A DNA stretch of 64,000 bases from Adineta ricciae (GCA_905250025.1 CAJNOJ010000174.1:1-64000); one strand, 5' to 3'; positions 12,601 to 26,572 are shown, numbered from the stretch's first letter. Program-made: numbers and translations. Notes: generated by a model not told the origin, from the sequence alone.

Positions 12601-13457
12601 GCATCTGGTGTCGCGACACATTTCTTTATCTTCCTTTCCATATTTAGCTTTCGGCATACTTGAAAAGTTCAAGCAGATTTTAATCGACTTCACCCTCTCA
12701 CTAAGTAAACAAATAAACAATCCGAGAATATTTTCTCTACTAATCTTGCCAAGATATTTTTAACCCTAAACCACTTGATGTAATTACCTAAAAATAGTCT
12801 GTTCTTAGACAGAAGAAATTTCTCTGTTTATCAAAGATCTCGAGTAGTTCAAATTTAGACATGTACGAGACGCAGGAGGTCGAACAAGTAAACGATCAGA
12901 ATAAGTTTCACGCACTTTATTCATTGTCATGATTTAACAAGTTGAAAAAAAATTAGCCGGGATATTTTCTCATTATTCTGATTGGTCACTTAGACTAACT
13001 AATAAAATAGAAATCACACGCATTCGTTATAAAAATAAAAAGGTAAAAATAAAAAACATCGACTTAAATTTTCTTTTTTCTATTCTCGGCATCGTTTCCC
13101 CCGAAGTGAAATCAGTTTCACGGACTTTATCATATTCATCATATGCGAAGTGCATAGATGTTTAACGATTCACTTCGAACTGCTTCTTGTCATAAATTTT
13201 CGTTTTCGTATATACATACACATACACATCAATCGTCGAGTACACTTGTAAAACCCTATTCAATAAACATCATCTGATTTGTGTTTCTGTTATTTTAGAT
13301 TCCTTTCACATCTTATTGTATTCAGATATCGACTTAGCGAAGCAAAACCTTCACTTTCAAACTTTTATTTTTGTCCATGTATGTTTCGTTATAAATGACG
13401 AATCGGCCATACGAAAACGATAATAATACAATAAATAAATTACTTGAAAAGAACAAA
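9638..13457. other. 3.8-kb gene-poor interval between COP9 subunit 2 and Gs alpha
   Basis: No exon chain with recognisable homology was found on either strand. A minus-strand open frame at 9760-10011 and one at 11692-11946 look like chance. The interval contains a 16-bp inverted repeat (11040-11055 and 11312-11327). It is upstream of both flanking genes (divergent), so it is the most likely place for their regulatory DNA. Confidence 0.5.
11040..11327. repeat. 16-bp perfect inverted repeat with 256-bp spacer
   Basis: GAGCTGTCTAATTCGA at 11040-11055 is the exact reverse complement of TCGAATTAGACAGCTC at 11312-11327. The spacer is AT-rich and shows no coding capacity. It could be the ends of a small non-autonomous DNA transposon (MITE-like) or a hairpin; no target-site duplication is obvious. 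Confidence 0.55.
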
Positions 13458-15647
<2,190 letters not shown>

Positions 15648-16547
15648 TTTGTCTTTCGAATTCTTTTCAACTGTGCTTATTTTTTCCTTTCTCGTTTTTA
15701 TCTGCTGTTTTTCCTAACGAAATTCAAACTAGTTCTTCGTTCGCGTTTCTTTTTTCTGTTATGGAGAAGAAACCCAACTGCCTTATTATTAATACGTTCT
15801 ATTTCAAATCAATCCGCCTTGTGCTCAATTCTTTTCTTATTTGAACAAGAGAAAAACACACTGTCTAACAATATGTAAATGAACTCTTCATGGTGCTGTT
15901 CAGTTTCTTGTGTGTTCGATTCCCTCCTCAATCGGTGTACAATTCAAATCATAGTATCATTCTCTCTTCTTCTTCTTCTTCTCGTACATACGCTTTCAGT
16001 GACTGTCAAGACGGGATCCATCCAGAATTCGAATCTCGACTGACGTGTCTTCTCTCATATATTTTGGACGCAATAGTCATCGGTTGTTTTGTGATCTGTC
16101 AACATGTGTGCGATGACCTAAATATCACTGAAACTGTTTTCTTTTAATATTATCCTTCTGTTTTTTTTTGTATTTTTCAAAACGAAATTCACGTGTTATA
16201 TAGAGAACATTACCTAATTAGAGTTCTACTTTCATTCTTTTTTAAATTCAGCGTCTACGATCTTCTGTCTTTTTCTCTCTTTTGCTTGCTCACCTGATCT
16301 CGCTTTCTTTTTTTTACTGTCGCTCTTTTTTTTCTCTCAAGAAAACAAATGTATTTGTATTTTCTTTCTCTTTTCTCTTTTCGTGCTGTATCTGTGAATG
16401 TGTGTGTCTTTTTTAACTCCTTGAATGAAGTTTTTTGACACGCACAAATAAAGAAAAACCAGAAAATAAGATATTAGTAATAATAAAACATCTATTGTAA
16501 TAGAACATATCTTATTTTTCTTGTCGAAAAAGTCAACTATGTACAAA
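15648..16547. other. Convergent intergenic region
   Basis: About 900 bp between the 3' ends of Gs alpha (+) and the minus-strand ORF ending at 16548. Plus-strand pyrimidine-rich tracts (TTCTTC, CTCTTT) dominate near 15960-16380. No coding exon was recognised; 3' UTRs are expected here. Confidence 0.5.
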
Positions 16548-17039
16548 TCAGACGAAGGCATTGATTTTCTCTTGCATATGTTGACGAAGTTCATATGTCA
16601 ATGCATTGGATAGTTCGAATGCCGTTTGCAGTGCCATATCTCGTTCATCCGGTTGATGTTGGGCGCGTTCGGCTTGTTCAATTAAATGAGAAATAGCTGC
16701 TTGTTGTAAATAGGTAGATAGCGAACGTTTGTGAAATATTTTCACGAACATGGGCACATTGTACAGATCTTGCATCGCACTAATGCTTGATTTGTCAATA
16801 CAGTAGATGTAATAGATTGTATTGAAGGTGACCAATCGTGTCTCAACAATAGCATGTTCGGATTTCGGGAGAAAGAGGTGTAATAGACGACTTGTGTTAA
16901 GACGAGAGGATATATGATGGAAACATTGATCTTTATTTGTATATCGACGAAATAATTGGGAATCAAAAAACTTTTCGAAATCTTTATACTCGTCTTCGAG
17001 ATCGAGCAATACAATTAGAGATGGATGAATAGTTGACAT
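16548..17039 (-). CDS. Hypothetical protein sharing a domain with the upstream B-box protein
   Basis: Single exon, 163 aa, no database-level name. It starts MSTIHPSLIVLLDL and ends in a helical segment MQEKINAFV. Block by block it follows the C-terminal third of the neighbouring B-box protein: a leading strand (SLIVLLDL versus HLVILHL), a Phe/Tyr-rich FxxxDDxL-like helix, a strand with FNTIYYIYCIDKSS versus FDSISLVYIQGKSF, and a long terminal helix. Both resemble a lineage-typical rotifer domain often found in front of other modules; that is an inference from memory. The ATG lies 31 nt after the upstream stop, behind a cgctttag acceptor, with an in-frame TAA directly before the ATG. It is therefore a separate protein rather than a 3' exon. 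Confidence 0.65.
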   Translation of the reverse strand: MSTIHPSLIVLLDLEDEYKDFEKFFDSQLFRRYTNKDQCFHHISSRLNTSRLLHLFLPKSEHAIVETRLVTFNTIYYIYCIDKSSISAMQDLYNVPMFVKIFHKRSLSTYLQQAAISHLIEQAERAQHQPDERDMALQTAFELSNALTYELRQHMQEKINAFV

Positions 17040-17043
17040 TTAT

Positions 17044-17056
17044 CTAAAGCGAAAAA
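17044..17056 (-). promoter_or_regulatory. Candidate trans-splice acceptor between the B-box gene and the second ORF
   Basis: Minus-strand tttttcgctttag ends 4 nt before the ATG at 17039 and begins only 15 nt after the stop codon of the upstream ORF (17071-17073). No plausible cis donor exists in the 31-nt spacer. Confidence 0.55.
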
Positions 17057-17070
17057 CATAGAATGTTCTC

Positions 17071-18318
17071 TTAACGAAGACGTCGTTTGTCACTAAGAAA
17101 TACAGATAAATATTCATACAGTTTAATGCCTTCTTCAAAACAATAACGCGCTCGAACTTGATCACATTGTTCTATGTATCGATCACCCGCATTTTGGTAT
17201 TCATTTATAGTGTCAAGACTCCATTGGACCAGAAGGCGTTGGACATTTTCGAACATTGCTCTTATTTTTGGATAACGTCTGAAGACATGACTACGATCTT
17301 CATCGTCTTCAAATGACTTACCTTGGATATACACAAGGGAAATACTGTCGAATTGAGAAAGTTTATTGAGTAGAGAAATTCGCTCATTCGGTGATGAATT
17401 AGTTAGATCGACAAAGACTGTTGTTCGTTCCATGGATTGTAATTTATTGAGATAATCGTCTGTTTGATTGAAAAGTTCTATAGGATGTTTGGTTAGTTTT
17501 GGAAGAATTTCAATTATTTGTGATTGATTTGTAGGGCATAGATGGAGAATGACGAGATGTTGACTTTTTGTTGGATCAGGAAGAACTTGTTGTTCATGAT
17601 TCGTTTCTATTTCTGTCTCTTTCAGTATTGTAGTCGCTTCATGAATTTCTAAACAAGTACGTTGAGGAATCAAGTCATCATTCGTATCAGTCATAGTTGA
17701 TTGTGGCTCGTCAAATTCATCACCATAGCTAGAACGGACATTTTCTATTTCACTGCAAGACGCAGTGGTCATTTCCAAGATTGGAGATGGTGAAAACAAT
17801 GTTGCAGCCTGTTTTCTGGCTACTTTCATAAAATAGATCGGTACTGTTTGTTTGTCCTGTAACAATTCAATATCAGCTGGCGCTTCAAATTGTTGTCGAA
17901 TAGTTTGTAGCTGTTCTTTCCATTGATTAAGTTCTGTTTCAGTGAAATCATTCTCCTGTCGACCATCACGAAGTTGCTGAGAAAACTGCTGCAACACCGT
18001 TTTCATTCGATTGTTATACTCGTTGAGTAACTGTCGGAGTTCGTCACGAGCTGTCTGTGCTGAATATTGGATTTTGAGAATAGCATCATGTTCCCATACG
18101 TCAATCTGAGATAATAATGGATGTTCTTGATGTTTTTCGTGAGGTTTGAACAATTGTTTCAAATTCTCATACTCCTGTTCGATGCCATTCAACTGTGTCG
18201 ACAACTCAGTACGATGTTCCAAGACGTGTTCGACACAATAGAATCTACGACAACCATCGCATAGTAGTACCCAATTTTTACAACCACATTTGATACATGG
18301 CTTTTTTTCGACAGACAT
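17071..18318 (-). CDS. B-box-like zinc-finger / coiled-coil protein
   Basis: Single long exon, 415 aa from the ATG at 18318; an upstream in-frame ATG at 18369 exists, but a cttcag acceptor 7 nt before 18318 favours the shorter form. The N-terminus has a compact Cys/His module, PCIKCGCKNWVLLCDGC followed by FYCVEHVLEHR, of B-box/TRIM type. A long coiled coil follows (about residues 35-150: QLNGIEQEYENLKQLF, RDELRQLLNEYNNRMKT). Next comes an acidic low-complexity linker, and then an alpha/beta domain from about 250 to 415 ending LSVFLSDKRRLR. There is no RING or SPRY domain. Proteins of this layout are expanded in bdelloid rotifers (recollection); function is unknown. The C-terminal domain appears repeated in the ORF immediately downstream. 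Confidence 0.75.
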   Translation of the reverse strand: MSVEKKPCIKCGCKNWVLLCDGCRRFYCVEHVLEHRTELSTQLNGIEQEYENLKQLFKPHEKHQEHPLLSQIDVWEHDAILKIQYSAQTARDELRQLLNEYNNRMKTVLQQFSQQLRDGRQENDFTETELNQWKEQLQTIRQQFEAPADIELLQDKQTVPIYFMKVARKQAATLFSPSPILEMTTASCSEIENVRSSYGDEFDEPQSTMTDTNDDLIPQRTCLEIHEATTILKETEIETNHEQQVLPDPTKSQHLVILHLCPTNQSQIIEILPKLTKHPIELFNQTDDYLNKLQSMERTTVFVDLTNSSPNERISLLNKLSQFDSISLVYIQGKSFEDDEDRSHVFRRYPKIRAMFENVQRLLVQWSLDTINEYQNAGDRYIEQCDQVRARYCFEEGIKLYEYLSVFLSDKRRLR

Positions 18319-19117
18319 ACTACTTCTGAAGTGTTCGCGGTGTAAATGAAGTGAAATGAAACTTAACACTTTTTTATGTTGTCAATATGATTTAAATAGA
18401 ACCAAGTTTCTTTTTTAAATTGTAACTGTGAAATAATAAAGTACTTCAATATTGACATTGATAGCAGAGTAGTAGGAGGAAAGACACGAAAGATTTTGTG
18501 CAACACTTAGTTTTTGATGTACAAGTGGCACACTTGTCTCCTAGCTATTTGTTCGTTTTTCTCTGCGAAGAGAATAGCACTGTATTCATTTCAGGCGTAT
18601 GTTTATGCGAAATATCTGTTTCATTCATGGTCATTAGTTTTGTATCTGGATTAAGTTAAACTAGGAAAAAAACAAAAACAATTGTTTCGCTTGATTAGAC
18701 AAGATTATTAACGTAAATATTGCTTTTTTCCACTATGAACGAACTCAGCTATCGTTCTACTAAGATGCATTAGAAAATGTATCAACTCCGTCGATAGACT
18801 GATGGTGTCTTACAAATATTTACCTACATATTGAATCGTAATGATTAGATACACTCAAATATTGGTCTTCTGCTGATAAGGAATGTTTCGTTTTAATATT
18901 CTGAAGATCAACGGATCTTGTGTTTCATTAATACTGAATTATTAATTAGAATTGAAAAAAAAACGAGAGATTACACACGTTATTGATACACGAACATGAA
19001 AATGCGAAACGACATACCATCCCGAAAACTATATGCATATATATTTATTGAAATTTAAGAGAGAGAGAGAAAAGAAACTTTCGAGATTGAATATCATAGA
19101 GAAAAGAAAAAAAAATC
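18319..19117. other. Intergenic region upstream of the B-box gene
   Basis: About 800 bp between two minus-strand genes: the 3' UTR of the heat-shock gene and the promoter of the B-box gene. A short GA run is at about 19060-19070. No exon was recognised. Confidence 0.5.
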
Positions 19118-20865
19118 TTAATTATATCTAATCGATGATTGCTCTTGCGTTAATTTTGCAGTAATATGAAGCTTACCATCGGGATGATATTGCGATGCTA
19201 AGCTAGAGAAATCGGTATTTGATGGTAAGGTTATTTGTTTGTAGAAATATGCGCGTGTTGATGATGTAGGTGGTCGTTCAATATTATGTTCAGCTTGAAC
19301 AACAAGATCATTGCCATTAACCGAGACTTTGATTTCATTGGGTTGGTAGTTATTTACGTCAAGTTTCATTTCAATACATTTCTGACCGCGATCATCGGTG
19401 TAGACTTGCGGTTGAAATGCACTTCGATAAAATGCTTCCGTATTGAAATCACGAGCAAATAATGAAGTATCACTACTAGGAAATCGATCATTCTTTTGAT
19501 CGCTTTGACCGCTTCCAATACGTCGTGAAAATTCGCGCACTTCAAGATTCCGTGACGATGCTGGTGATAAGTTTCGACCGCCAAGACTAAGACTTGTGCG
19601 AAAGCGGTCTTCATCGAGACCTTTAGCTATCGATGGACTACCAGAACGATGATGCTCAACTTCATGAGAGGACTGAACGCCTGACGTTGGACTTGAACGA
19701 CGATGATGTGTTTCACGGTGCGTTTCGGTAAATGTTTGTTCTGTGACATTGTCGAAATCACCACGTATCGATGAAGGAAATGTTGTTCGTGATGGCGAAT
19801 AGTTTCTTGAGACGCGATATGTATATGCTGGCTTACTCGATTGGTTGATCGAATCTGCTATTGTAGAAGTATTAGAAGCTCGATTGAATGGGACTTCATA
19901 TTCGTGTGATTGATTATTAGTACTCGATGAATATGTATTCATAGTATTACGACCGAAATCACTGTTACCGAATGGTCGGTCGAAAGTTGAAGTACGCGGC
20001 GGACCTGAAACGATCAATGTTTGCTTTTCTTTGAAAAAGCCGAACGAAAAAAGTATTTTTTTTCTTTACTTGGAATTCGCTCGTAAGTATTCGTAGTACC
20101 ACCACCGAGTCGTCTTGTTGATGTGTATTCAGTTGAACTTCGTTGTTGTGTAATTCCAGATGTCGGCCGTTGAGATATGTCATAATTTGATAAGAATTTC
20201 GACGATGTTCGACCATCGTCGATCAACACATTCGAATGACGTGATGGAAAATCAACTTGCATTTTTGTTATCGTTGGAAATGATACATGTGGGCTAAAAA
20301 TGATTCCAGAGGTACAAAGATGGCAAAAAACGACATTTGAATATGTCTATACCTATGAGAATCAACATCACGAGGTAATTCAAACGATTTTTCAATAATT
20401 TTTTTGGCTGTACTCTAAACAGTCAAATATGTAAATTACTTTTCGTCGAAAAAGGAAAATAACACCAATATATCTTACGTCATTATGATTTTCAATATGT
20501 TCGCCATAGACAACCAGCTTATTTCCATCCACACGGATGTTCACCTAGTTTAGAAACGAAATGTTATTTTCCTCGAACCAAACCGGTTTATCTTCACATA
20601 CTTCATTTTGACTAAATCCGTCAATATTAATATGGACCCGGAATTTTTCTTGACCAGTGATTGGATCGTTCACCCATTGTACACTCGTGTCATGATTGCG
20701 AATACGTTCCTGTACACGTTGTTCGTTAGGAGTATTATTAAAACTATTTATTGAGCGTTCAATAGGGACCGGCACGCGTTGACTAAACGGTGCATTGAAT
20801 TGATCGTTTCCTCGACGAGTTTCTTCGTGTATAGTTCGACTTTCTGAATAGCGTTGTGAACACAT
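19118..20865 (-). CDS. Small heat-shock protein with two alpha-crystallin domains
   Basis: Five exons, 20865-20602, 20544-20479, 20414-20353, 20293-20070 and 20004-19118, give 500 aa. The first alpha-crystallin (HSP20) domain spans about residues 64-150, with KFRVHINIDGFSQNEVNIRV, KLVVYGEHIEN and KKIIEKSFELPRDVD. A Ser/Arg/Thr-rich disordered linker of about 240 residues follows. The second domain is at about 400-495, with CIEMKLDVNNYQPNEIKVSV, DLVVQAEHN, FYKQITLPSNTDF and DGKLHITAK. Single-domain members are ATP-independent holdases of about 20 kDa; tandem-domain forms are known in flatworms. An ATG at 20865 gives MCSQRYSESR, with a ctctctag acceptor 36 nt upstream. Chaperone function is inferred from the domains. 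Confidence 0.9.
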
Positions 20866-22289
20866 ACTCACTTGATTCTTATAACTCAAGCACAAATCTA
20901 GAGAGAGAAAAAGTAAGCGTTTCTTTTTTGATATCATTTGTACAAAATGTATGAGTATATGCATTGAATATTTGGCCTTGTGTCTCTTCTTTTTTTTACT
21001 CAGTGAATATACGTAAAAATAAAAAAGAAAGAAAGCAATAATGACGATAATGATAGATTGATTTTTATCATTGCTTGTCTTTAACCCGATTAACAACGCT
21101 ATAGATGGGCATGCAAGTACGCAAATAGTTTGCGAGCGATTCATACACTAGATATAATCTTTTCTTTCCCTTTAGTCGCTCGTTTTTTGCTTAACGATAA
21201 ATAAACAATGAAAAAATGTTTTCTTTTGACAAAGACATCTTACCGCTCATGTTTGTGCTTTGCATAAAAAAATAACCGAACGGTATCTTTTGCGTCTACA
21301 TCGAAGCCTGCCGAACAAGGGAATAGTTTCACCAATCACTGCTAATCAGTCGAACAAAAAACTACACGCATACGGATAGACTATCGGCACGGATACATGT
21401 TTTTCATTGATAATACATAATAATAATAATTGCTGCGTATATATATATATATAGGTTTATTGGCCAATAAACGAGAAAAAAACAAGAAAGAGTTGTGTAG
21501 GCGATATATTTATCATGGATTAGATATTGTATTTCAGCCGATGCTAGAATTTAGTCATACATAACTCATTGATCGAGAGGTGATGAATAAGACAAATTAT
21601 AGTTAAAGAAAAAAAAAGCCAAATCGATTCTTCTCACCCTTTTCTTTCTTCACACTTACATGCCCAACATTCACCACAAGAATAGGAGAGAAAAAGAAAA
21701 TAACTCCGTGGCTTTTTTTAAACTCACAGCAGAGGATACTTTATTTATTCTTAGTATTCGCGTTCTCTTTTCTCTTCTCAGTCTTTTTCACATATTCAAT
21801 ACTCTAAACTTCTTGTTCTATCATATTTGTTATAAAGTATCGTTGGAAATTATGACTTTCGAATGTATCTGATCGAAGCAATAGCGACAGCATGTGGTAT
21901 GAGTCATTTATTTTTCTCTATTCGAGAAATTTCGAGAAGTAAATTTACATTTCATCGACAGATCAATGTCTAATAAAGTAAGCTGTATGAATGTTATTAG
22001 AGTCAATAAGACCATAATTTAAATATGATCATTGACGAAATGAATCATTAGTTTGCTTGGGATGCTTACTTTGATATATAGCAAGACTAGACGATAGTCT
22101 ACTTTTACAATTTGCCTTTGTTCTTGATAAGAAAATAGAAATGAAAGCAAAAGACACACTCGGGTTAATATTCAATAAAAATCATCACAGATAAATGAAA
22201 GTCTTAAATAAGAAGAAGAAAAACGATGCACACGTCCTTGATGAACATGTACGTGATTCACCAAAATAATTATTGTCGATTCGTTGTTT
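20866..22289. other. Intergenic region between the heat-shock gene and USP19
   Basis: About 1.4 kb upstream of the heat-shock gene and downstream of USP19. It has a TA dinucleotide run at about 21438-21453 and AT-rich sequence. A stress-response promoter would be expected here, but I could not identify convincing heat-shock elements by eye. Confidence 0.45.
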
Positions 22290-25200
22290 TTACACCAATG
22301 TGGATTCTGTTAAAATACGTTGAACTTGTTCTTGGACTGCGAAATTAACTTTTAGATGGCGATGTCGATAGAGTAAAACATATGCATCAGATCGAATAAG
22401 ATCTTTGACATTTGCTAATGGAGAAACACGTGTATCATCGAATTGACGCCAACCTAAAGAAAGATTCATATTCGTGTGGAATTCGAGAATGATTTCTTGC
22501 CTATATCAGTCTTGGCTGGATCATTATTCGCAAGCAATCTAGCGTAGGATGTGTAGTGTCCAAACCATGCTGAACCTCGATGATTTACAACTCCGTAGAG
22601 ATCGTAACGAGATTGAGTGGTATCACTACTATCTTCGGATACGGATGCACAGTATGGTGTCATATCGAGATTACTAAAAGACATGTATGCTGTGTTTTAT
22701 TTTCCTATTGAAAATAAAGTTTGCCACGTACTGAATAGGAAATTTCACCGTTGTATCGATCTTTTCGCGTGTACTCGACATGTAATACGATGTCGAATAT
22801 TGATTGTATTTAAATCGTTTCAGATGGATAATAAGTATCGGTGGTAAACGCCAAACCGACATACATTTTTCGGCTTGAATATGTTCTTTACAACGTGGAC
22901 AATACCATTTATCATCCGGACCTAAGACTTCGGGTTTGATAAACAATTCCAAGCATTGTTGAAGGGTTATATCTTGCTCTATTGCACACAATATCGATGC
23001 TTTCTGTAGATAGACAATCACAAAGAAGTGTTCAACTTACCTCCACCAGTAGAATTGAAAACACTATCATCTTCCACGAGACCATTGATTCGATCTCTAT
23101 TTAACGGTAAAGTAATACGAAGGGGCGCATCCATTTTATTGTCTGTGAACCAGTCAATTGAAAATGTAGAATAACAACGTAAAATATAATCTGCATCTTC
23201 ACCTGTAACAAAAGACTCTCTTTCTTTTCTGACTCTTTCTAGTGACGAATTACGTACCCGGCTCGATAATTGATTGGAGATTATTGCCCGAAAGACTCGC
23301 CGTCTGAGGTATTAAACGAAATAAAGGTTGATTACCAATTATATCGTCGAGCATATCAAAATCATCCGTGCTACTGTGGCTACCACTGTCATCACTAACA
23401 ATCATCGGTTCTTCGTCTTCTTTTTCTATTGTTGATATGTTTTTCGCTAGTTTTTCCTTTCGTTTTCTCTCTTGATTATGACGATTTTTGTTTTTATTTG
23501 TTTTAACAAAGTAATCGCCGATACGACAAATGGACCAAGAATCAGATGACGACAGGGTGCTCTTGATTGTTGGCCAGTCAACATTTTCAATGTCGCTGAA
23601 ACTAATCAAACGCAGTACAAGTTAGAATCAGAAGGGGAAAATGTCCAATAGCTTACCTGTCATCGTCATTGTCGTTGACTGTTTCATAGTCATCGAAATC
23701 GGTATGGATTTCAGTGGATCGTGGAGTTTCTTTTGTGCGTTCTATATGAATATTCACATATCGTCTTGAAACGAAAGGAGTTAGTTCGAGATTTATTTCA
23801 ATGATTTCAACATACTTAGCATAGAGACTGATTTGTTCGAAGATATATTCGCAGGTTAATTTCGATTTTGGCACAGAAATAACGAAGGGAATGCCCATAG
23901 TTTCATAAGTATTCGATGCGCGATGTTTACACTGATGTTCATGTTCACTTTTGTGAAGTCTCAGACATTGTCTAGAAAAGTCAACATGTATAGAAGAATG
24001 ACGAAATGATGCCCATAAACTTACTCATCACAATAGGACGCTTGATAACAATTCTTGCAGTACTTTGGTGTTATATGAGGATTATGTACGGCTTGACAAT
24101 AGGCACATGGTAGTACGTAGTCAGTTGTCTTGAAGACTCGTTGGAAAAATGTTAAGGTAACGATTGGTTCATCATCACATTCTGTACTTGTTAAGATTTC
24201 GGTTCTAAAGCCAAAGAGAACAACCATTCAAATGTGTCTTCCGCTTCGTATAGATATTTTCAATTATCAGATGTCATAAATCGCTTACATATATATAACA
24301 TCCGAATTGTTCCATGAGTACCCACCAGTTGGTACATACATTTCATTTGAAAGATGCTCGGCAGTAGAATTATCTTGAATTTTATAAGCTAACATCTAGT
24401 TAAATATATAATGTTCATAATCAATGATGCCAACAATGAAAATGAATAACTAACTTTAGCGATTGGCAAACCACATTTGTTGAATAGCAAACGTTTCAAA
24501 TCTGCGATAGTTCCATCTGACGACATGGTGATGCGGTACTAGAATCCGAATAGGACTTTACAAGAAACTTTGGATAAGAAAATGCTCTGTACTTTGATGG
24601 GTGCTCTTTCTTCACTTCGGAAAATAACGACTGCATCGACAGCGATTTGTTTTGGTAGTGGTACAGAGAGCGACGTGAACGGATCGAACGTAGTTGATTC
24701 CTAGGATGAACGAAATATGGATTTATTAAGTTTGTTTCCTTGACTCACCTTGTGACACTGTGGACACTTTGTCTTTGATTTGAACTGACCTGTAAATAAT
24801 TGTACAATTAACGAATCGTTACGAGACAAGTAACCACGCCAAGCCTCATCAGCGACTTCCTATTTTAAAGAATGATCTATTAGTAGACAAGAAACGAGTT
24901 TTCAGATGTACGTACATGGTCAGGGCGATTCTCATCTTCAACAGGTGGTACTTGAGGTTTGTTTAAAATCCGATTAAGATCCTGAAATGAATGAGATTAG
25001 AAGAACATTTTCGATCTCGAATCTTATCTTTACCTCATGAAGAGAATCTAGTAAAACTGTTAAGTATTCTTGTGCATCATGTTGTCCATTGCCAGCAAAT
25101 TCTTGGTGTCGTTTACCAGCATACTCCTAAAGTAGGATCAGATTTGAAACATCCAAATTCAATTCTTAACTGACTCGCAATTGATTGGCGTCAATGTAAT

Positions 25201-26572
25201 TGTACGCTCCACTCCATAGTTTCTTCACTACATTGGCAAATTCTTCAGCCATGATACCTTTCATACCAAGTGCATTTGTTCGATTTATTTCCAAACAATA
25301 GTATGCCTCTATTAAAATAAATGAATCTTCTTCCGAAGAGTGACAATTTCTTCTTCATACGCAAGAAATAATCTCGTAATTCACGTGTGTTTGCTAGACA
25401 TTGCACGACTGCATTCATAAAACACGAATTCGCTGGATTGTATATACCAGTAAAGCCGATCGTGGACGTCGTACTACTCAAACTTGTAAGATCTTTTCGA
25501 GAAAGTGTCGAAATGGATGAATACGTCTCTGACTACAATAGAAATGCGATCAAAATTTCAAAAACACATATAATCTACATTACTGTTCTTATTGGAGGTA
25601 ATGCTATAATAGGAGCTGAAATGAAAAGAAGAAATAGGGTAATTTCATGGATGAAAATATTTCTACTAACCTCGATGGATATCATCTGTGAGTGTTGATT
25701 TTGCGGATCCTAATGGATGTGAGAGCACTGATGAGAATTCATTTGGTTCGAGTTGGTTCCACTTCATTCCATATGCATTATCTTTGATAAGGGTGATTTC
25801 AATACATATTGGGGTGACTACACAAGTACATCGATGAGGTCTAATTCGTTCCTTAACACGAACAAATAATTTGATTTTCTTCGTAGATTCGATGGAATGA
25901 GAACGAAGGAAATCTTCATCGCTATAAATAGAACACCACGATCAAAGTATAGGTTTCGGAAAAACGAGAAGAACGAACTTTGTTTGAAAAATAACTGTAA
26001 AATTCGTATCAGTAAACTCCGCTTGACAGTTGAAAGCTTGTTTTATGTCCAGTCGTGAGATGACTCGGTCATCATTTGTTTCGATAAAGGTACTGTGTAG
26101 TTTTTTGAATGATATTTCTTTTGGTGCCTCTTGTTCGCTTGCCGAATTAATTTGCGGACTAGCCGTGGCAATATTTGCATTGTTTTCTTTTGGAACTACC
26201 GAAGCGGTTTGTCTACTACAAAGTTGAGGCCATTTGATTTCAGTTTGTTGTTTGCGTAAACGAATTTCAATTATTGTTTGAGTTCTACTAGCGTTAATTT
26301 TAGAGTCAATTTCGACTTGATCAGCGTAGATATGTGCATACAATTGAAATTTCCACTTTTGGCCACCTGAAAACAAAAACAAGATCCATTCTATTCAGAT
26401 ATTTTGTCGAATTACTTGGTGTCATCACTTCAAGAGCATCAGAATCACAGTTTACATCGACTTCTTTGATCTCAACTGCTCCATTTGCATAGAGATGTAC
26501 AATTACACAATCGTCTGCATCCTCGAATTTATATGAAAGCAATTGTGCTTCCTCAGTTAGGCTAGGAGCCAT
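22290..26572 (-). CDS. USP19: Ubiquitin carboxyl-terminal hydrolase 19-like (CS + USP + MYND)
   Basis: Eighteen exons sum to 1088 aa: 26572-26416, 26366-25979, 25921-25671, 25528-25361, 25308-25175, 25126-25034, 24981-24916, 24859-24749, 24700-24593, 24538-24455, 24395-24289, 24204-24025, 23971-23657, 23595-23258, 23202-23041, 22999-22732, 22673-22501 and 22453-22290. Two p23-like CS domains (about 10-105 and 145-265) precede a USP catalytic domain. Its Cys box reads [18 protein letters not shown] (Cys about 301) and its His box [14 protein letters not shown] (His about 1016). A MYND zinc finger ([10 protein letters not shown] to HEHQC, about 589-630) is inserted in the catalytic domain, an arrangement diagnostic of USP19. 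It removes ubiquitin from substrates and assists misfolded-protein handling. Unlike the ER-anchored isoform of vertebrates, no C-terminal membrane helix is present. The last intron is GC-AG. A tttag acceptor lies 15 nt upstream of the ATG. Confidence 0.93.
22454..22500 (-). other. GC-AG intron in USP19
   Basis: The 47-nt last intron of USP19 starts gcaagaaatc and ends ctttctttag. No GT is available in this stretch, and the GC donor (ATAG|GCAAGA) restores the frame to give TDIGWRQFDD, which matches the conserved block after the USP His box. Confidence 0.8.

Noticed and set aside
15915..15940. GTTCGATTCC, a tRNA B-box-like motif
   Set aside because: No matching A box or cloverleaf arms could be folded around it.
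24991..25698. Plus-strand frames over the USP19 locus
   Set aside because: Antisense to well-supported USP19 exons.
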